Source: CBDTYW01 sp965364735 (GTDB taxonomy: Bacteria; Actinomycetota; Nitriliruptoria; Nitriliruptorales; Nitriliruptoraceae). Taken from it: 34,145 bases of DNA. Under the pieces are notes generated by a model that saw nothing but the letters and a program-made list of their open reading frames with translations, was not told the origin of the DNA and ran no database searches. The first letter of the stretch is position 1. Each line of letters begins with the position of its first letter. Location: positions 1 through 34,145 of the forward strand of contig CBDTYW010000008.1 of NCBI GenBank assembly GCA_965364735.1, given 5' to 3'. This document shows, one piece after another, positions 1 to 7,605 of the stretch. The position numbers and the translations under genes are program-made.

Positions 1-414
1 CGCGACGCCGGCGAGCCCGGCGATCGCCGGTCCGGCGAGCAGCGCGGGGCGACGTGAGCGACCGTGGACGAGCGCGGCCACCGCGAAGCCGACCATCCCC
101 GCGACGAGCAGCAGCTGCAGCGCGGCGTCGACGATCTCGCTCTGCTCGCGACCCAGTCGCCCGGCGAGCTCCGGGACGGACGCGATGAGGACCCCCATCG
201 GCCACGCGGTGGCGACGCCCGCAAGGCCGAAGGCGATGTAGCCACGGCGGCCGGCGCCACCAGACAGCACGTCCCGCAGGCGAACTCGGTCCGTCGCGCC
301 GGTGACTCCGAGGGCAGCGCGACCCGCCGCGCGAAGGCGCAGGCGTTCGTCAGCGACCGTCTCGGTGGATACGTCGTCGTCCGGCGCCGGGGATCGGCCG
401 TTCGCGGAGCTCAT
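1..414 (-). CDS. MFS-like transporter, N-terminal part (runs off window start)
   Basis: The reading frame starts at an ATG (414-412) only 4 nt after the stop of the substrate-binding lipoprotein and stays open to the window edge, giving 138 residues. The first ~60 residues are charged and probably cytoplasmic. Then come hydrophobic segments (around YIAFGLAGVATAWPMGVLIA and LQLLLVAGMVGFAVAALV), followed by a basic loop with HGRSRRPALLAG, which resembles the loop 2-3 motif of major facilitator transporters. The tight spacing to the lipoprotein suggests that both take part in uptake or efflux of the pathway compound. Pairing a LivJ-type binding protein with an MFS-like carrier instead of LivHM permeases would be unusual. 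It could instead be another polytopic membrane protein, since only the first third is visible. Confidence 0.55.
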   Translation of the reverse strand, partial: MSSANGRSPAPDDDVSTETVADERLRLRAAGRAALGVTGATDRVRLRDVLSGGAGRRGYIAFGLAGVATAWPMGVLIASVPELAGRLGREQSEIVDAALQLLLVAGMVGFAVAALVHGRSRRPALLAGPAIAGLAGVA

Positions 415-418
415 CGGG

Positions 419-2110
419 TCACCGGAAGTTCGCGGAGGGGCCGGTGTAGCTGAAGCACCTGCACGCTTGGTCGTGCGCGACCGGGCGCCACGTCTGTCCA
501 CCGTCGTGTCGCCCCGGCCCGAAGGCCGTCGTCAGCGCCGTGGCGGAGGCGAACTTCGTTCCCGACTGCTCGACCCGGGTCGCCCAGTTCTGCACGCCGA
601 GCTTGTCACCGAGGCCTTGAGCTCCGCGGTAGAGCAGCAGCATCGCCTCGCAGTACGCGAGCCCGGACTGGGCGTTGAGGCGGGCCTCGAACGTGTGCCC
701 CTCGAGCGCCATGATGTCGAGGCACTTCTGCTCGATGCCGTCGGGGCGCGGGAAGGCGAACTTGTCGTCGTAGACGTCGTTGACGGGGTTGAACCCGATG
801 CCGACGGCGTCCTTCATCTGGTTCGGCGTGGTGCCGCGCGCCGTGTGCCGAGGGGCGTCCAGCGTCGTGACGCCGTATCGCGGGAAGTACCCGGCGCTGT
901 CCGCGTTCAGGTAGAAGAACGGCGCGAGCGGCGAGCCGCCGATGAAGACGATGCGGTTGACGCCCTCTGCCTGGAAGCGGGTGACCGCGTTGCCGAGGCC
1001 GGTCTGGATGGTGCCCACCGAGGAGCCGTCGACGCCCTGCGTCACGACGGTCGCGAGGTCGACCCCGGCCGCCTGCAGCGCCGGCTTGAGGTCGGTTTCG
1101 AGCACGCGGAGCGCGGAGGTCTCGTCCCAGTGCAGGATGCCCAGGCGCGTGGCGGTCTCGCCGCGCGTCGCCATCGGATCGAAGTACTTGGCGGCCGACA
1201 GCGCCGGGACCAGCGTCTTCACGACCCGCGAGTAGTTCGGGTAGCTCGGCGACCAGTAGTACGGCGCGTTCTCGTTGTAGAGATCGTCGTCGAAGACGAA
1301 CGGCGAGGGATCGAAGGTGAGGACCTTCTTCTTCGCGTAGCACGCCCGCGTGGAGGCGTAGATCTGGCCCTGGAGCACGACCGCGAAGACGTTGTTGTCG
1401 TCCGCGAGCGCGTTGCAGATCTGGTTCTCCTCCTCAGGGGTGGCCTCCTCCTGCGTGTACTCGCGGATGAACACCTTGACGTTGCGGCCGGCGATGCCGC
1501 CGTTGGCGTTGATCCAGTTCGCGACGGCGTTGATCTGGCCGTCGACGTCGCCGGTCTCCGAGGCCGTGAAGCCGAGCGACGCGGACAGCGCGCGGAACGA
1601 ACCGAGCTTCACGAAGCCGACGTTGATCTCGGTTGCGGTGACCCCGCGCTGCGGGCCTGGTGCAGGGAGGTCAGGGTTGGCGTTCGGGTTCGCGGTCGCT
1701 GACGGAGCGGACGACGGTGATCCGGTCGCCGGGGATGTCGGCGAGGTCGAGGGGCCGGACGACGGGGTCGTGGGTGACGAGGGCGACGACGGCGACGACA
1801 GGCTCCCAGGGGTCGAGGCCGGCGGGGCCGAGCCCGTCCCGCCTCCGTCCGTTCCCGGGTCGACCGATGCGTCCGGGCTCTCGGGCGAGTCGATCTCCGG
1901 GTCCGTCGTCCCGAAGCCGTTGGAGGGGTCGGGTTCACCGGTGATCGGTGCCGCCACGACCGGCCCGCCGACCTGCGCGTCGTCGATGGCGAACATGTCG
2001 CGGTGGGCGGTCGAACCGCAAGCAGACGCCAGCACGGCCATCGCGCCGAACGCCGCGACGGATCGCATCCGCCGCGAAGTCGTCTGGGACGTGCTCGTGG
2101 TCATCTGCAT
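419..2110 (-). CDS. ABC-type substrate-binding lipoprotein (branched-chain amino-acid binding/periplasmic family)
   Basis: A 563-residue protein. The ATG at 2110 is chosen because GGGAG lies 5 nt upstream and it gives a lipoprotein signal peptide: basic RRMR, hydrophobic stretch, and ASAC with Cys31 as the likely lipidated residue. Residues ~75-150 form a Ser/Pro/Thr-rich linker that would hold the ligand domain away from the membrane. From ~158 (TATEINVGF) the sequence reads as a Leu/Ile/Val-binding-protein-like type I periplasmic fold, with phrases such as NANGGIAGR and IVFIGGS. The ligand is unknown. The gene has its own promoter and a perfect 17-bp operator 20 bp upstream, so it is probably induced with the rest of the cluster. 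No LivHMGF permease or ATPase genes are in view. Confidence 0.82.
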   Translation of the reverse strand: MQMTTSTSQTTSRRMRSVAAFGAMAVLASACGSTAHRDMFAIDDAQVGGPVVAAPITGEPDPSNGFGTTDPEIDSPESPDASVDPGTDGGGTGSAPPASTPGSLSSPSSPSSPTTPSSGPSTSPTSPATGSPSSAPSATANPNANPDLPAPGPQRGVTATEINVGFVKLGSFRALSASLGFTASETGDVDGQINAVANWINANGGIAGRNVKVFIREYTQEEATPEEENQICNALADDNNVFAVVLQGQIYASTRACYAKKKVLTFDPSPFVFDDDLYNENAPYYWSPSYPNYSRVVKTLVPALSAAKYFDPMATRGETATRLGILHWDETSALRVLETDLKPALQAAGVDLATVVTQGVDGSSVGTIQTGLGNAVTRFQAEGVNRIVFIGGSPLAPFFYLNADSAGYFPRYGVTTLDAPRHTARGTTPNQMKDAVGIGFNPVNDVYDDKFAFPRPDGIEQKCLDIMALEGHTFEARLNAQSGLAYCEAMLLLYRGAQGLGDKLGVQNWATRVEQSGTKFASATALTTAFGPGRHDGGQTWRPVAHDQACRCFSYTGPSANFR

Positions 2111-2129
2111 CTCGACTCCCTGAACCTGC

Positions 2130-2146
2130 GTTCCGCTTGGCGGAAC
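2130..2146. promoter_or_regulatory. Operator site 1: perfect 17-bp inverted repeat
   Basis: GTTCCGC-TTG-GCGGAAC has perfect 7-bp arms around a 3-bp centre. It sits between the -10 box and the start codon of the substrate-binding lipoprotein. Its reverse complement is identical over all 17 bp to the site at 32986-33002, and the flanking ACAGnG is shared too. The position fits a repressor that blocks transcription. The cognate protein is not proven. Confidence 0.8.
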
Positions 2147-2159
2147 ACTGTCACGAATA

Positions 2160-2188
2160 AGGCTATCGGCGGCGGCAGGCAGCGTCAA
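2160..2188 (-). promoter_or_regulatory. Sigma70-like promoter of the substrate-binding lipoprotein gene
   Basis: On the minus strand TTGACG (2188-2183), a 17-nt spacer and TAGCCT (2165-2160) form a good -35/-10 pair. The start of transcription would fall near 2153, just before operator site 1. It lies in the 131-bp gap after the upstream lyase gene, so the lipoprotein and the transporter can be transcribed independently. Confidence 0.6.
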
Positions 2189-2241
2189 CGAGACGCCGGC
2201 TCGCTCAGACCGCTCCGACACAGAACGTTCAGGGAAGCGGA

Positions 2242-3096
2242 TCAGTTCGCCCAGCGGTCACCGCGGGACATCTGTCCCGGAAGGTCGAGGAGATCCGTCA
2301 CCTCGGACCACGCAGCACGCGGGATCTTGTGCGCAGCGCCCGATCCGAGGATCTCCGCGTACACCTGCTCCGCCGCGCGCACCTGTGCGAGGAGCGCGGA
2401 CACGGGGTGGATCATGAGCCGAACGCCCGCCGCGGCGAGCGTGGAGCGGTCCGGGAGCGGCTGCTCCCCCGCCGCTTCGGACCGGTTCACGAGCACCGGA
2501 ACGGTGAAGCCTCCAGATCGGATGGTGGCCGCGTCGTCGACGGACTCGATGAACACGAGGTCCGCGCCCGCGTCGGCGTAGCGACGTGCTCGCGCAATCG
2601 CGGCGTCCACGCCGTCGATGCTTGCGGCGTCCGTGCGCGCGATGATCAGGATCTCGCCAGCAGCCGCGGCGACGGCAGCCTCGATCTTGCGCGCTCCGTC
2701 GTCTTCGCTGACCACCTGCTTGCCGGCCTGGTGTCCGCACCGCTTCGGGGCCACCTGATCCTCGAGGTGCAGCGCCGCGATGCCGGCCTCGCGGTAGCGA
2801 CGCACCGTGTCCATCACGCCGACCTCGTTGCCGAACCCGGTGTCCGCGTCGACGACGATGGGCAGGTCGTCGACCGCGCGACGCAGGCGCGCGACGACCG
2901 CGAGCACGTCGGACGCGGCGAGGAAGCCGAGGTCCGGTCTGGCGAGCTCGACGGCCGAGGCAACCGCCCCGGAGAGGTAGAGCACCTCGGCACCAGCACG
3001 CCTCGCGAGCAGCGCTCCGACGGGATCCACGACGCCGAGCGCATCGACGACGACGTCCCCCGAGATCAGCCCCCGCAGCGTCTCGACGTGGCTCAT
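2242..3096 (-). CDS. Isocitrate lyase/PEP mutase-family carbon-carbon lyase
   Basis: A 284-residue protein of the length usual for 2-methylisocitrate lyase, dimethylmalate lyase and oxaloacetate decarboxylase members. The family signature is PKRCGH (117-122, catalytic Cys120). The metal-binding region is VVDADTGFG (81-89), and LHLEDQ follows at 109-114. These enzymes cleave or form bonds next to a 2-hydroxy- or 2-oxo-carboxylate with Mg2+. The ATG overlaps the stop of the membrane-protein gene (ATGA), so translation is probably coupled. The neighbours suggest a substituted malate or citramalate as substrate, for example an alkylated malate cleaved to pyruvate and an acid as in dimethylmalate lyase. 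That specificity is inference; the family assignment is firm. Confidence 0.88.
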   Translation of the reverse strand: MSHVETLRGLISGDVVVDALGVVDPVGALLARRAGAEVLYLSGAVASAVELARPDLGFLAASDVLAVVARLRRAVDDLPIVVDADTGFGNEVGVMDTVRRYREAGIAALHLEDQVAPKRCGHQAGKQVVSEDDGARKIEAAVAAAAGEILIIARTDAASIDGVDAAIARARRYADAGADLVFIESVDDAATIRSGGFTVPVLVNRSEAAGEQPLPDRSTLAAAGVRLMIHPVSALLAQVRAAEQVYAEILGSGAAHKIPRAAWSEVTDLLDLPGQMSRGDRWAN

Positions 3097-3797
3097 GCCG
3101 AGACCGCCCCGTACGGCGCTGCCAACCGCAGCGCGGCGAACAGCAGCGCACCCTGGTTCGCGACGTTCGACAGCTCCTCGATCCACTGCAACGCGATCGT
3201 CTGCTCGTCGAGCGTTCCGAGGTAGCCGAGCCCGAGCGTGAGGATGAGGTGCGCGAGGAGCGCCACGAACGACGTCGTGTCCTGGCTTGCCCGCGCCCAC
3301 CGGATCAGCGCGGCGATCGTCACGAGGCTCGTCACGACCACGATCGGCAGGAGGATCCCGACCGCGTCCTCGAAGGGCGACGACGCCATCATCACGCGCA
3401 CCCCGACGGCGATCGTCACCACGACGGGCAGCGCAACGCGCTCGACCCGGCGCACCGCGATGTCGGAGTCGACCCAGATGGGTTCCCAGACCTTGCGCGC
3501 CACGAGCGTCGCCGCCAAGATCGTGAACCCCGTCGCGAGGAACGGGAAGAGCAGATCGTCGACGCCCGTCAGGTCCGTCGCCGACGACGCGATCACGAGC
3601 TTCCAGCCGGCCTTGCAGAGCCCCCCGAGCGCGATCAGCATCGCGCCCACGATGGTGACGGCGCGCAGCCGCGAACCGGCCGGCGAGATCGCTCGCGCAA
3701 CGACGAACCATGCCGTGCCCGCGAGGATCACGGGCACGAAGTCCACCATCGCCAAGGGCACGGTGTAGACGATCTCACCGACCAGCAACGGCGTCAC
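3093..3797 (-). CDS. Small polytopic membrane protein, unknown function
   Basis: A 234-residue protein with about six or seven hydrophobic helices and no family I recognise. The GTG at 3797 is preferred because it lies 4 nt after the stop of the RCCR-like gene. Longer frames would overlap that gene deeply and add a non-conserved basic stretch. It ends in an ATGA overlap with the lyase gene. Its place between a putative tetrapyrrole reductase and a lyase suggests a role in transport or membrane anchoring for the pathway, but nothing in the sequence shows a substrate site. No signal peptide or metal-binding motif is evident. Confidence 0.72.
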   Translation of the reverse strand: MTPLLVGEIVYTVPLAMVDFVPVILAGTAWFVVARAISPAGSRLRAVTIVGAMLIALGGLCKAGWKLVIASSATDLTGVDDLLFPFLATGFTILAATLVARKVWEPIWVDSDIAVRRVERVALPVVVTIAVGVRVMMASSPFEDAVGILLPIVVVTSLVTIAALIRWARASQDTTSFVALLAHLILTLGLGYLGTLDEQTIALQWIEELSNVANQGALLFAALRLAAPYGAVSA

Positions 3798-3801
3798 GGC
3801 C

Positions 3802-4608
3802 TCAGGCCTCGTGCGGGCGCGGCAGCGAGCGGTGCTCGCCCCAGAGTCCGCCGATGAGCCGCTCGACCATCTCCTCACCGAAGATGCTCACCGCGAGCTC
3901 GTTGGCGGGGTCGCGCTGGGCGATCAGGCGACGGACGGTCTGGTCGCGCTCGGCCAGGGCTGCACGCTCCTCCAGCGGGACCGGCTCGGCCTCGTCGATC
4001 CAGGTCAACCACATGTCGACCATGCGGTGGGCGAGGTCGGCGATCATCGTGAGCTGGTCCTCGTTGCCCTCGCAGGAGAAGCAGAAGCTGGTCTCGCTGA
4101 TCGTCTGGCGGACGTAGAGCGCCTTGGACACGAACGGGTCGAGGTCCTCGCGCGCGCGCATCTCGAGCCACTCGTCGTTCAGCGGCTCGTAGTAGCGGTC
4201 CAGCGAGTCGACGTCGACGCTGAGGTCGGTCCGCGGCTGGAAGTCGATGTAGCACCACAGACGCGGGAGCGTCCCGAACGCGAAGCCGAGGTGCGGGACC
4301 TTGATGTGCGGTCCGAGCCACGCGGTGACGTGGACGTTCGTGAAGGAGTTCTTCGGGTCGCCCATCCAGGAGTGGACGAACCAGTCGAGCTCGTCGCCGA
4401 CGTGCGGGTGCAGCTCGCCCCCGGGGGTGCCGTCGCCGCCGTAGGTGTCGAGGTCCGCATAGGCGGGGTCACGCTCATAGGTGAAGCGCGCGTCGATCTT
4501 GGCGCGGAGCTCCTTCGACAGCGCCCAGAGCCGGTCGTAGATCTCGGTGACGTCGACCGAGGGCGACTCGGTGACCATCTCGAGGACGGACTTGACGGTC
4601 TCTGCCAT
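3802..4608 (-). CDS. Red chlorophyll catabolite reductase (RCCR)-like protein
   Basis: A 268-residue protein whose middle and C-terminal parts follow, in order, blocks I remember from plant RCC reductase: PHLGFAFG (105-112), DFQPRTDL (122-129; plant form D-L-P-P-R-K-D-L), RYYEPLN (138-144), ALYVRQTIS (163-171; plant S-L-Y-I-R), MWLTWID (199-205), RDQTVRR (221-227) and IFGEEMVERLI (242-252). RCCR belongs to the ferredoxin-dependent bilin reductase superfamily and reduces the opened chlorophyll macrocycle. The Glu and Asp reported as catalytic in the Arabidopsis enzyme are not obviously retained at the aligned places, so the substrate may be another bilin or phyllobilin. AAGGAG lies 6 nt before the ATG. 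It is the second gene of the nitrilase operon. The superfamily call is by eye and needs a profile search. Confidence 0.72.
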   Translation of the reverse strand: MAETVKSVLEMVTESPSVDVTEIYDRLWALSKELRAKIDARFTYERDPAYADLDTYGGDGTPGGELHPHVGDELDWFVHSWMGDPKNSFTNVHVTAWLGPHIKVPHLGFAFGTLPRLWCYIDFQPRTDLSVDVDSLDRYYEPLNDEWLEMRAREDLDPFVSKALYVRQTISETSFCFSCEGNEDQLTMIADLAHRMVDMWLTWIDEAEPVPLEERAALAERDQTVRRLIAQRDPANELAVSIFGEEMVERLIGGLWGEHRSLPRPHEA

Positions 4609-4644
4609 GACGGCTCCTTCGGCGACGAAGCTCAGCGACGAGCT

Positions 4645-6441
4645 TCAGCTGACACGGGTGATCGGATCGAGCAGGTTCCACGGGCGCGAGTCGACGACGT
4701 CGGTGTCCTTCGTGAGGACCCGTGCCGCGGCGCGCTCGGGGTGGACGACGTCGACGATGGCCTCCTTGGCGGAGGTCTTCACGACGCGCGGGTAGTTGAT
4801 GGTCCCGTCGAACTCGCGGTCCGAACGGATGGCCCAGAGCTGCATCTCGGCGTGGAGGTCCGCGACCAGCGCAGCCCCGTGCTCCGTCGGGCGCGATGCG
4901 GCGATGAGCGGGATGCGGTTCTCGGCGCAGCGCTCGATCAGTCCGGTCTGCAGCTCCCACGCCTCCGTGATGTGCAGCGGGACGGCGAGGATGTCGGCGT
5001 CGGCCAGCGCGGACAGCCGCACCGCCTCGGGCTGGAGCGCGTCGTCGCCGACGACGACGGAGATCGCCCCGAACTCCTGCGTCTGCGCGATCCGGACCGC
5101 GTCGCCGAGGTCGGTGACCCACGTGTGGGTGGCGTTCGCGTGCAGCTGCGGCTGGCGCAGGATGACGCCGTCCGCGCCGACGACGACGCCGACGTGGCGT
5201 GTCGCGACGACGCGCGTGGCGATCTCCGTCGGGAGGTCGGCACCTTCGTCGAAGAGCGGCGGCTCCCCGTCGTCTCCCCCGAGCGCGACGAGAACCTCGA
5301 TCTCCTCGACCTCCACCTCGACGATCGACGTGACGACCAGGCTGCGCGCCTGTTCCTTGGCGATCATCTTGCTGAGCGCCTCGATGAACTCCAGGTCGTT
5401 GCTCCCGGTGACGTCCGGCGCTGTGCGGTCCGCATGGGCGGCGAGCTCCGGCAGGACGACCAGCGTCGGGTCGTTGGTGGTGCTGAGCAGCGCGTGCACG
5501 TGCCGGAAGGCGGCTGCGTGCGCGAACGGCAGCGCAGCGACGGCAGCGTCGTACGGGCCGGGTGTGCGCTGGCGACCGCGGGGTGCCTCGGCGAGCGGGG
5601 CGTAGATCGCGGGGCGGCGGACGGCGATGACGTCGGTGCCGTCGGGACGCCGCTTGTCGTCGGCGTCGTCAGGATCGATGTCCGCGAACACGACGGCCTC
5701 GCCGGTCGCCGGCCCCATCGCGAGGACGGAGCCGTCGGGCGCGACGATCTGGCTCTCACCCGCGCCGTGCAGCGCCTCGGGAGGGATGCCCATGTGCGTG
5801 GCCACGTTCGCCAGCGCATCGGCGGGGATGAGGGGGCCGACCTTGTTCGCCGCGACCACGAAGACACGGTTCTCGGCGGCGCGCACGGGGATGTGCAGCG
5901 TCGCCTCGTCGTCGGCGAAGGAGTTGAGGCTGTTCAGCAGGACCTGACCGCCCTGCAGGGCCAGGCAGCGGGGCGTCTCGTTGATGACGCCGTCCATGCA
6001 CGAGTACAGACCGACACGACCGAGCCGGGTCTCGAGGATCTCGGTCTCGAGCTCGCCCAGCGACAGGTGGTCGCGCTCGGCGCCCATGAGCACCTGCTTC
6101 TCGCTGACGAGGACCTGCTGGCCCTCGGAGTCGAAGAGGATGTTCGAGCCGGTGATGCGACCCTCGCCCCGATGCAAGGTGACGTTGACCATGACCCAGA
6201 CGCCTCGGTCGCACGCGGCCATGGCCACGGCGCTCAGGAAGTCGTCGCCGAGCTCGCAGGCGACGCTGACCGCGTGGTCGTGGTCGTCGTACCAGGACGG
6301 GTGATTCGCGAACTCCGGCGTCACGATGATCTCGGCGCCGCCGTCGGCCGCCTGGTGGATCATGCGCAGCGTCGTGGCGAGGTTCTCCCCCACGTCGGTA
6401 CCGGCGGCGTACTGCACCGCGGCCACTCGCATCTGTGCCAT
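4645..6441 (-). CDS. Tandem nitrilase-superfamily amidohydrolase, second domain degenerate
   Basis: A 598-residue protein made of two carbon-nitrogen hydrolase domains. Domain 1 (1 to ~285) has the full catalytic triad: Glu43 (TPEFANHPSW), Lys115 (SEKQVLMG) and Cys148 (GLYSCMDG). Domain 2 (~290-598) keeps a Glu (Glu332 in VVLPELAAH), but the Lys and Cys positions read RQPQLH and VVVGDDAL, so it should be catalytically dead and serve in structure or substrate binding. The family hydrolyses linear amides, nitriles or carbamoyl compounds in the cytoplasm. It is the first gene of its operon, followed after 36 nt by the RCCR-like gene. It diverges from the HMGL-like gene across a region with an imperfect copy of the cluster operator. 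The substrate is unknown; a lactam- or maleimide-derived amide fits the context. Confidence 0.85.
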   Translation of the reverse strand: MAQMRVAAVQYAAGTDVGENLATTLRMIHQAADGGAEIIVTPEFANHPSWYDDHDHAVSVACELGDDFLSAVAMAACDRGVWVMVNVTLHRGEGRITGSNILFDSEGQQVLVSEKQVLMGAERDHLSLGELETEILETRLGRVGLYSCMDGVINETPRCLALQGGQVLLNSLNSFADDEATLHIPVRAAENRVFVVAANKVGPLIPADALANVATHMGIPPEALHGAGESQIVAPDGSVLAMGPATGEAVVFADIDPDDADDKRRPDGTDVIAVRRPAIYAPLAEAPRGRQRTPGPYDAAVAALPFAHAAAFRHVHALLSTTNDPTLVVLPELAAHADRTAPDVTGSNDLEFIEALSKMIAKEQARSLVVTSIVEVEVEEIEVLVALGGDDGEPPLFDEGADLPTEIATRVVATRHVGVVVGADGVILRQPQLHANATHTWVTDLGDAVRIAQTQEFGAISVVVGDDALQPEAVRLSALADADILAVPLHITEAWELQTGLIERCAENRIPLIAASRPTEHGAALVADLHAEMQLWAIRSDREFDGTINYPRVVKTSAKEAIVDVVHPERAAARVLTKDTDVVDSRPWNLLDPITRVS

Positions 6442-6474
6442 GACATCTGCTCCTGCGGACGACCCTGCCCGTCC

Positions 6475-6491
6475 GTTCCGCTGAACGGTAC
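6475..6491. promoter_or_regulatory. Operator site 2: imperfect copy in the nitrilase/HMGL-like divergent region
   Basis: GTTCCGC-TGA-ACGGTAC matches the perfect operator at 12 of 14 arm positions. It is centred in the 90-bp gap between two divergent start codons. An extra half site, ACAGTGTTCC (6490-6499), follows it and equals the flank plus half arm seen at site 1. I could not find convincing -35/-10 boxes for either direction here. Confidence 0.55.
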
Positions 6492-6531
6492 AGTGTTCCA
6501 GTCCGGACGACCAGCGTCACAGGAGCGTGAC

Positions 6532-7449
6532 ATGTCACCGACCCCGATGCCCGATCGCCGAGTGGAGATCGTGGAGGTCTCGCCGCGCGACGGACTCCAG
6601 AACGAATCGACCCTCGTTTCCACCGATGACAAGGTCCTGCTGATCGAGCGGGCCATCGCCGCCGGTGCCCGCCGCATCGAGGCGACGTCGTTCGTGAACC
6701 CGAAGCGCGTCCCCCAGATGGCGGACGCCGCTGACGTGATGGCCGGCGTCCCGCGCCGCGACGACGTCACCTACATCGGGCTGGTGCTGAACGACCGCGG
6801 CTTCGACCGCGCCGTCGACGCAGGCTGCGACGAGATCAACGCCGTCGTCGTCGCGACCGACACCTTCAACCAGCGCAACCAAGGCGTCGCGACGTACGAC
6901 TCGATCGCCGCGTGGGAGCGCATGGCAGGCCGAGCCGCCGACGCAGGCGTCTCGACCGCCGTCACGATCGCCGCGTCCTTCGGCTGCCCGTTCGAGGGCG
7001 AGGTGTCCGTGTCGCGCCTGGTGGACGTCGCTTCCCGGATCGTCGAGGCCGCACGCCCCGGCCATCTCGCGATCGCCGACACGATCGGCGTCGGAACGCC
7101 TCGGGACGTCCACGAGCGCGTGGCCGCGGTCCGCGACGTCGTCGGCGATCTCCCGCTGCGCATCCACCTCCACGACACCCGCCACACCGGAATCGCCAAC
7201 GCCTGGGCAGCGGTCGAGGCTGGCGTCGACCTCATCGACGCCTCGATCGGCGGCATCGGCGGCTGCCCGTTCGCGCCCGCAGCCACCGGCAACATCGCCA
7301 CCGAGGACCTCATCTATCTGCTCGACCGATCCGGCATCGCTCACGGCTTCGATCTCGCCAAGGTCATCGACGTCGTCGGCTGGATCGAGCAGATCCTGGG
7401 CAAGCGCGCCGAGGGCGCCATCGCCCGCGCCGGCACCTTCCCCGCATGA
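6532..7449 (+). CDS. HMG-CoA lyase-like (DRE-TIM barrel) lyase
   Basis: A 305-residue protein with all hallmarks of the HMG-CoA lyase family: PRDGLQNE (18-25), the metal-binding HLHDTRHTG with His212 and His214, and the glycine-rich loop GGIGGCPFAP with catalytic Cys245. The family cleaves 3-hydroxy-3-methyl-dicarboxylyl-CoA esters (HMG-CoA, citramalyl-CoA) to a short acyl-CoA and an oxo acid. AGGAG lies 6 nt before the ATG, and the gene shares a divergent control region with the nitrilase operon. Given the CoA-transferases and hydratases in the cluster, a substituted citramalyl-CoA-type substrate is as likely as HMG-CoA itself. Catalysis is well supported; specificity is open. Confidence 0.88.
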   Translation: MSPTPMPDRRVEIVEVSPRDGLQNESTLVSTDDKVLLIERAIAAGARRIEATSFVNPKRVPQMADAADVMAGVPRRDDVTYIGLVLNDRGFDRAVDAGCDEINAVVVATDTFNQRNQGVATYDSIAAWERMAGRAADAGVSTAVTIAASFGCPFEGEVSVSRLVDVASRIVEAARPGHLAIADTIGVGTPRDVHERVAAVRDVVGDLPLRIHLHDTRHTGIANAWAAVEAGVDLIDASIGGIGGCPFAPAATGNIATEDLIYLLDRSGIAHGFDLAKVIDVVGWIEQILGKRAEGAIARAGTFPA

Positions 7450-7605
7450 GAAACGCCTGCCGCGCACACCGACAGGACTGTGCTGTACCTGTAGCGCGAA
7501 CGCAGGCTTGCTGTACCTGTAAGATGCAAGCCGAACCGCCGTACAGGTAACACGATCGACGTCCGCACTGCCCTGAACAACCCCTTCGTCCCCGGCAGCG
7601 ACCGC
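7450..7605 (+). promoter_or_regulatory. Leader with three TACCTGTA elements upstream of the AAA ATPase
   Basis: TGCTGTACCTGTA occurs twice as a direct repeat (7481-7493 and 7509-7521, 28 bp apart). An inverted TACAGGTA follows at 7542-7549. The second copy runs into TAAGAT (7520-7525), a possible -10 box. The arrangement looks like an operator array for the ATPase gene. It is unrelated to the GTTCCGC operator of the catabolic genes. Confidence 0.45.

Noticed and set aside
2223..2230. GAACGTTC palindrome near site 1, also at 32915-32922, as a second shared operator
   Set aside because: An 8-bp palindrome can recur by chance in 34 kb; it is noted with site 4 but not called independently.
6494..6510. 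Second full operator overlapping site 2
   Set aside because: Only the left half (GTTCC) matches; the right arm agrees at 3 of 7 positions.
3811..7449. A 1212-codon open frame on the plus strand covering the nitrilase and RCCR-like genes
   Set aside because: It is the antisense shadow of high-GC genes. Only its last part (from 6532) has recognisable protein motifs, the HMGL-like enzyme.
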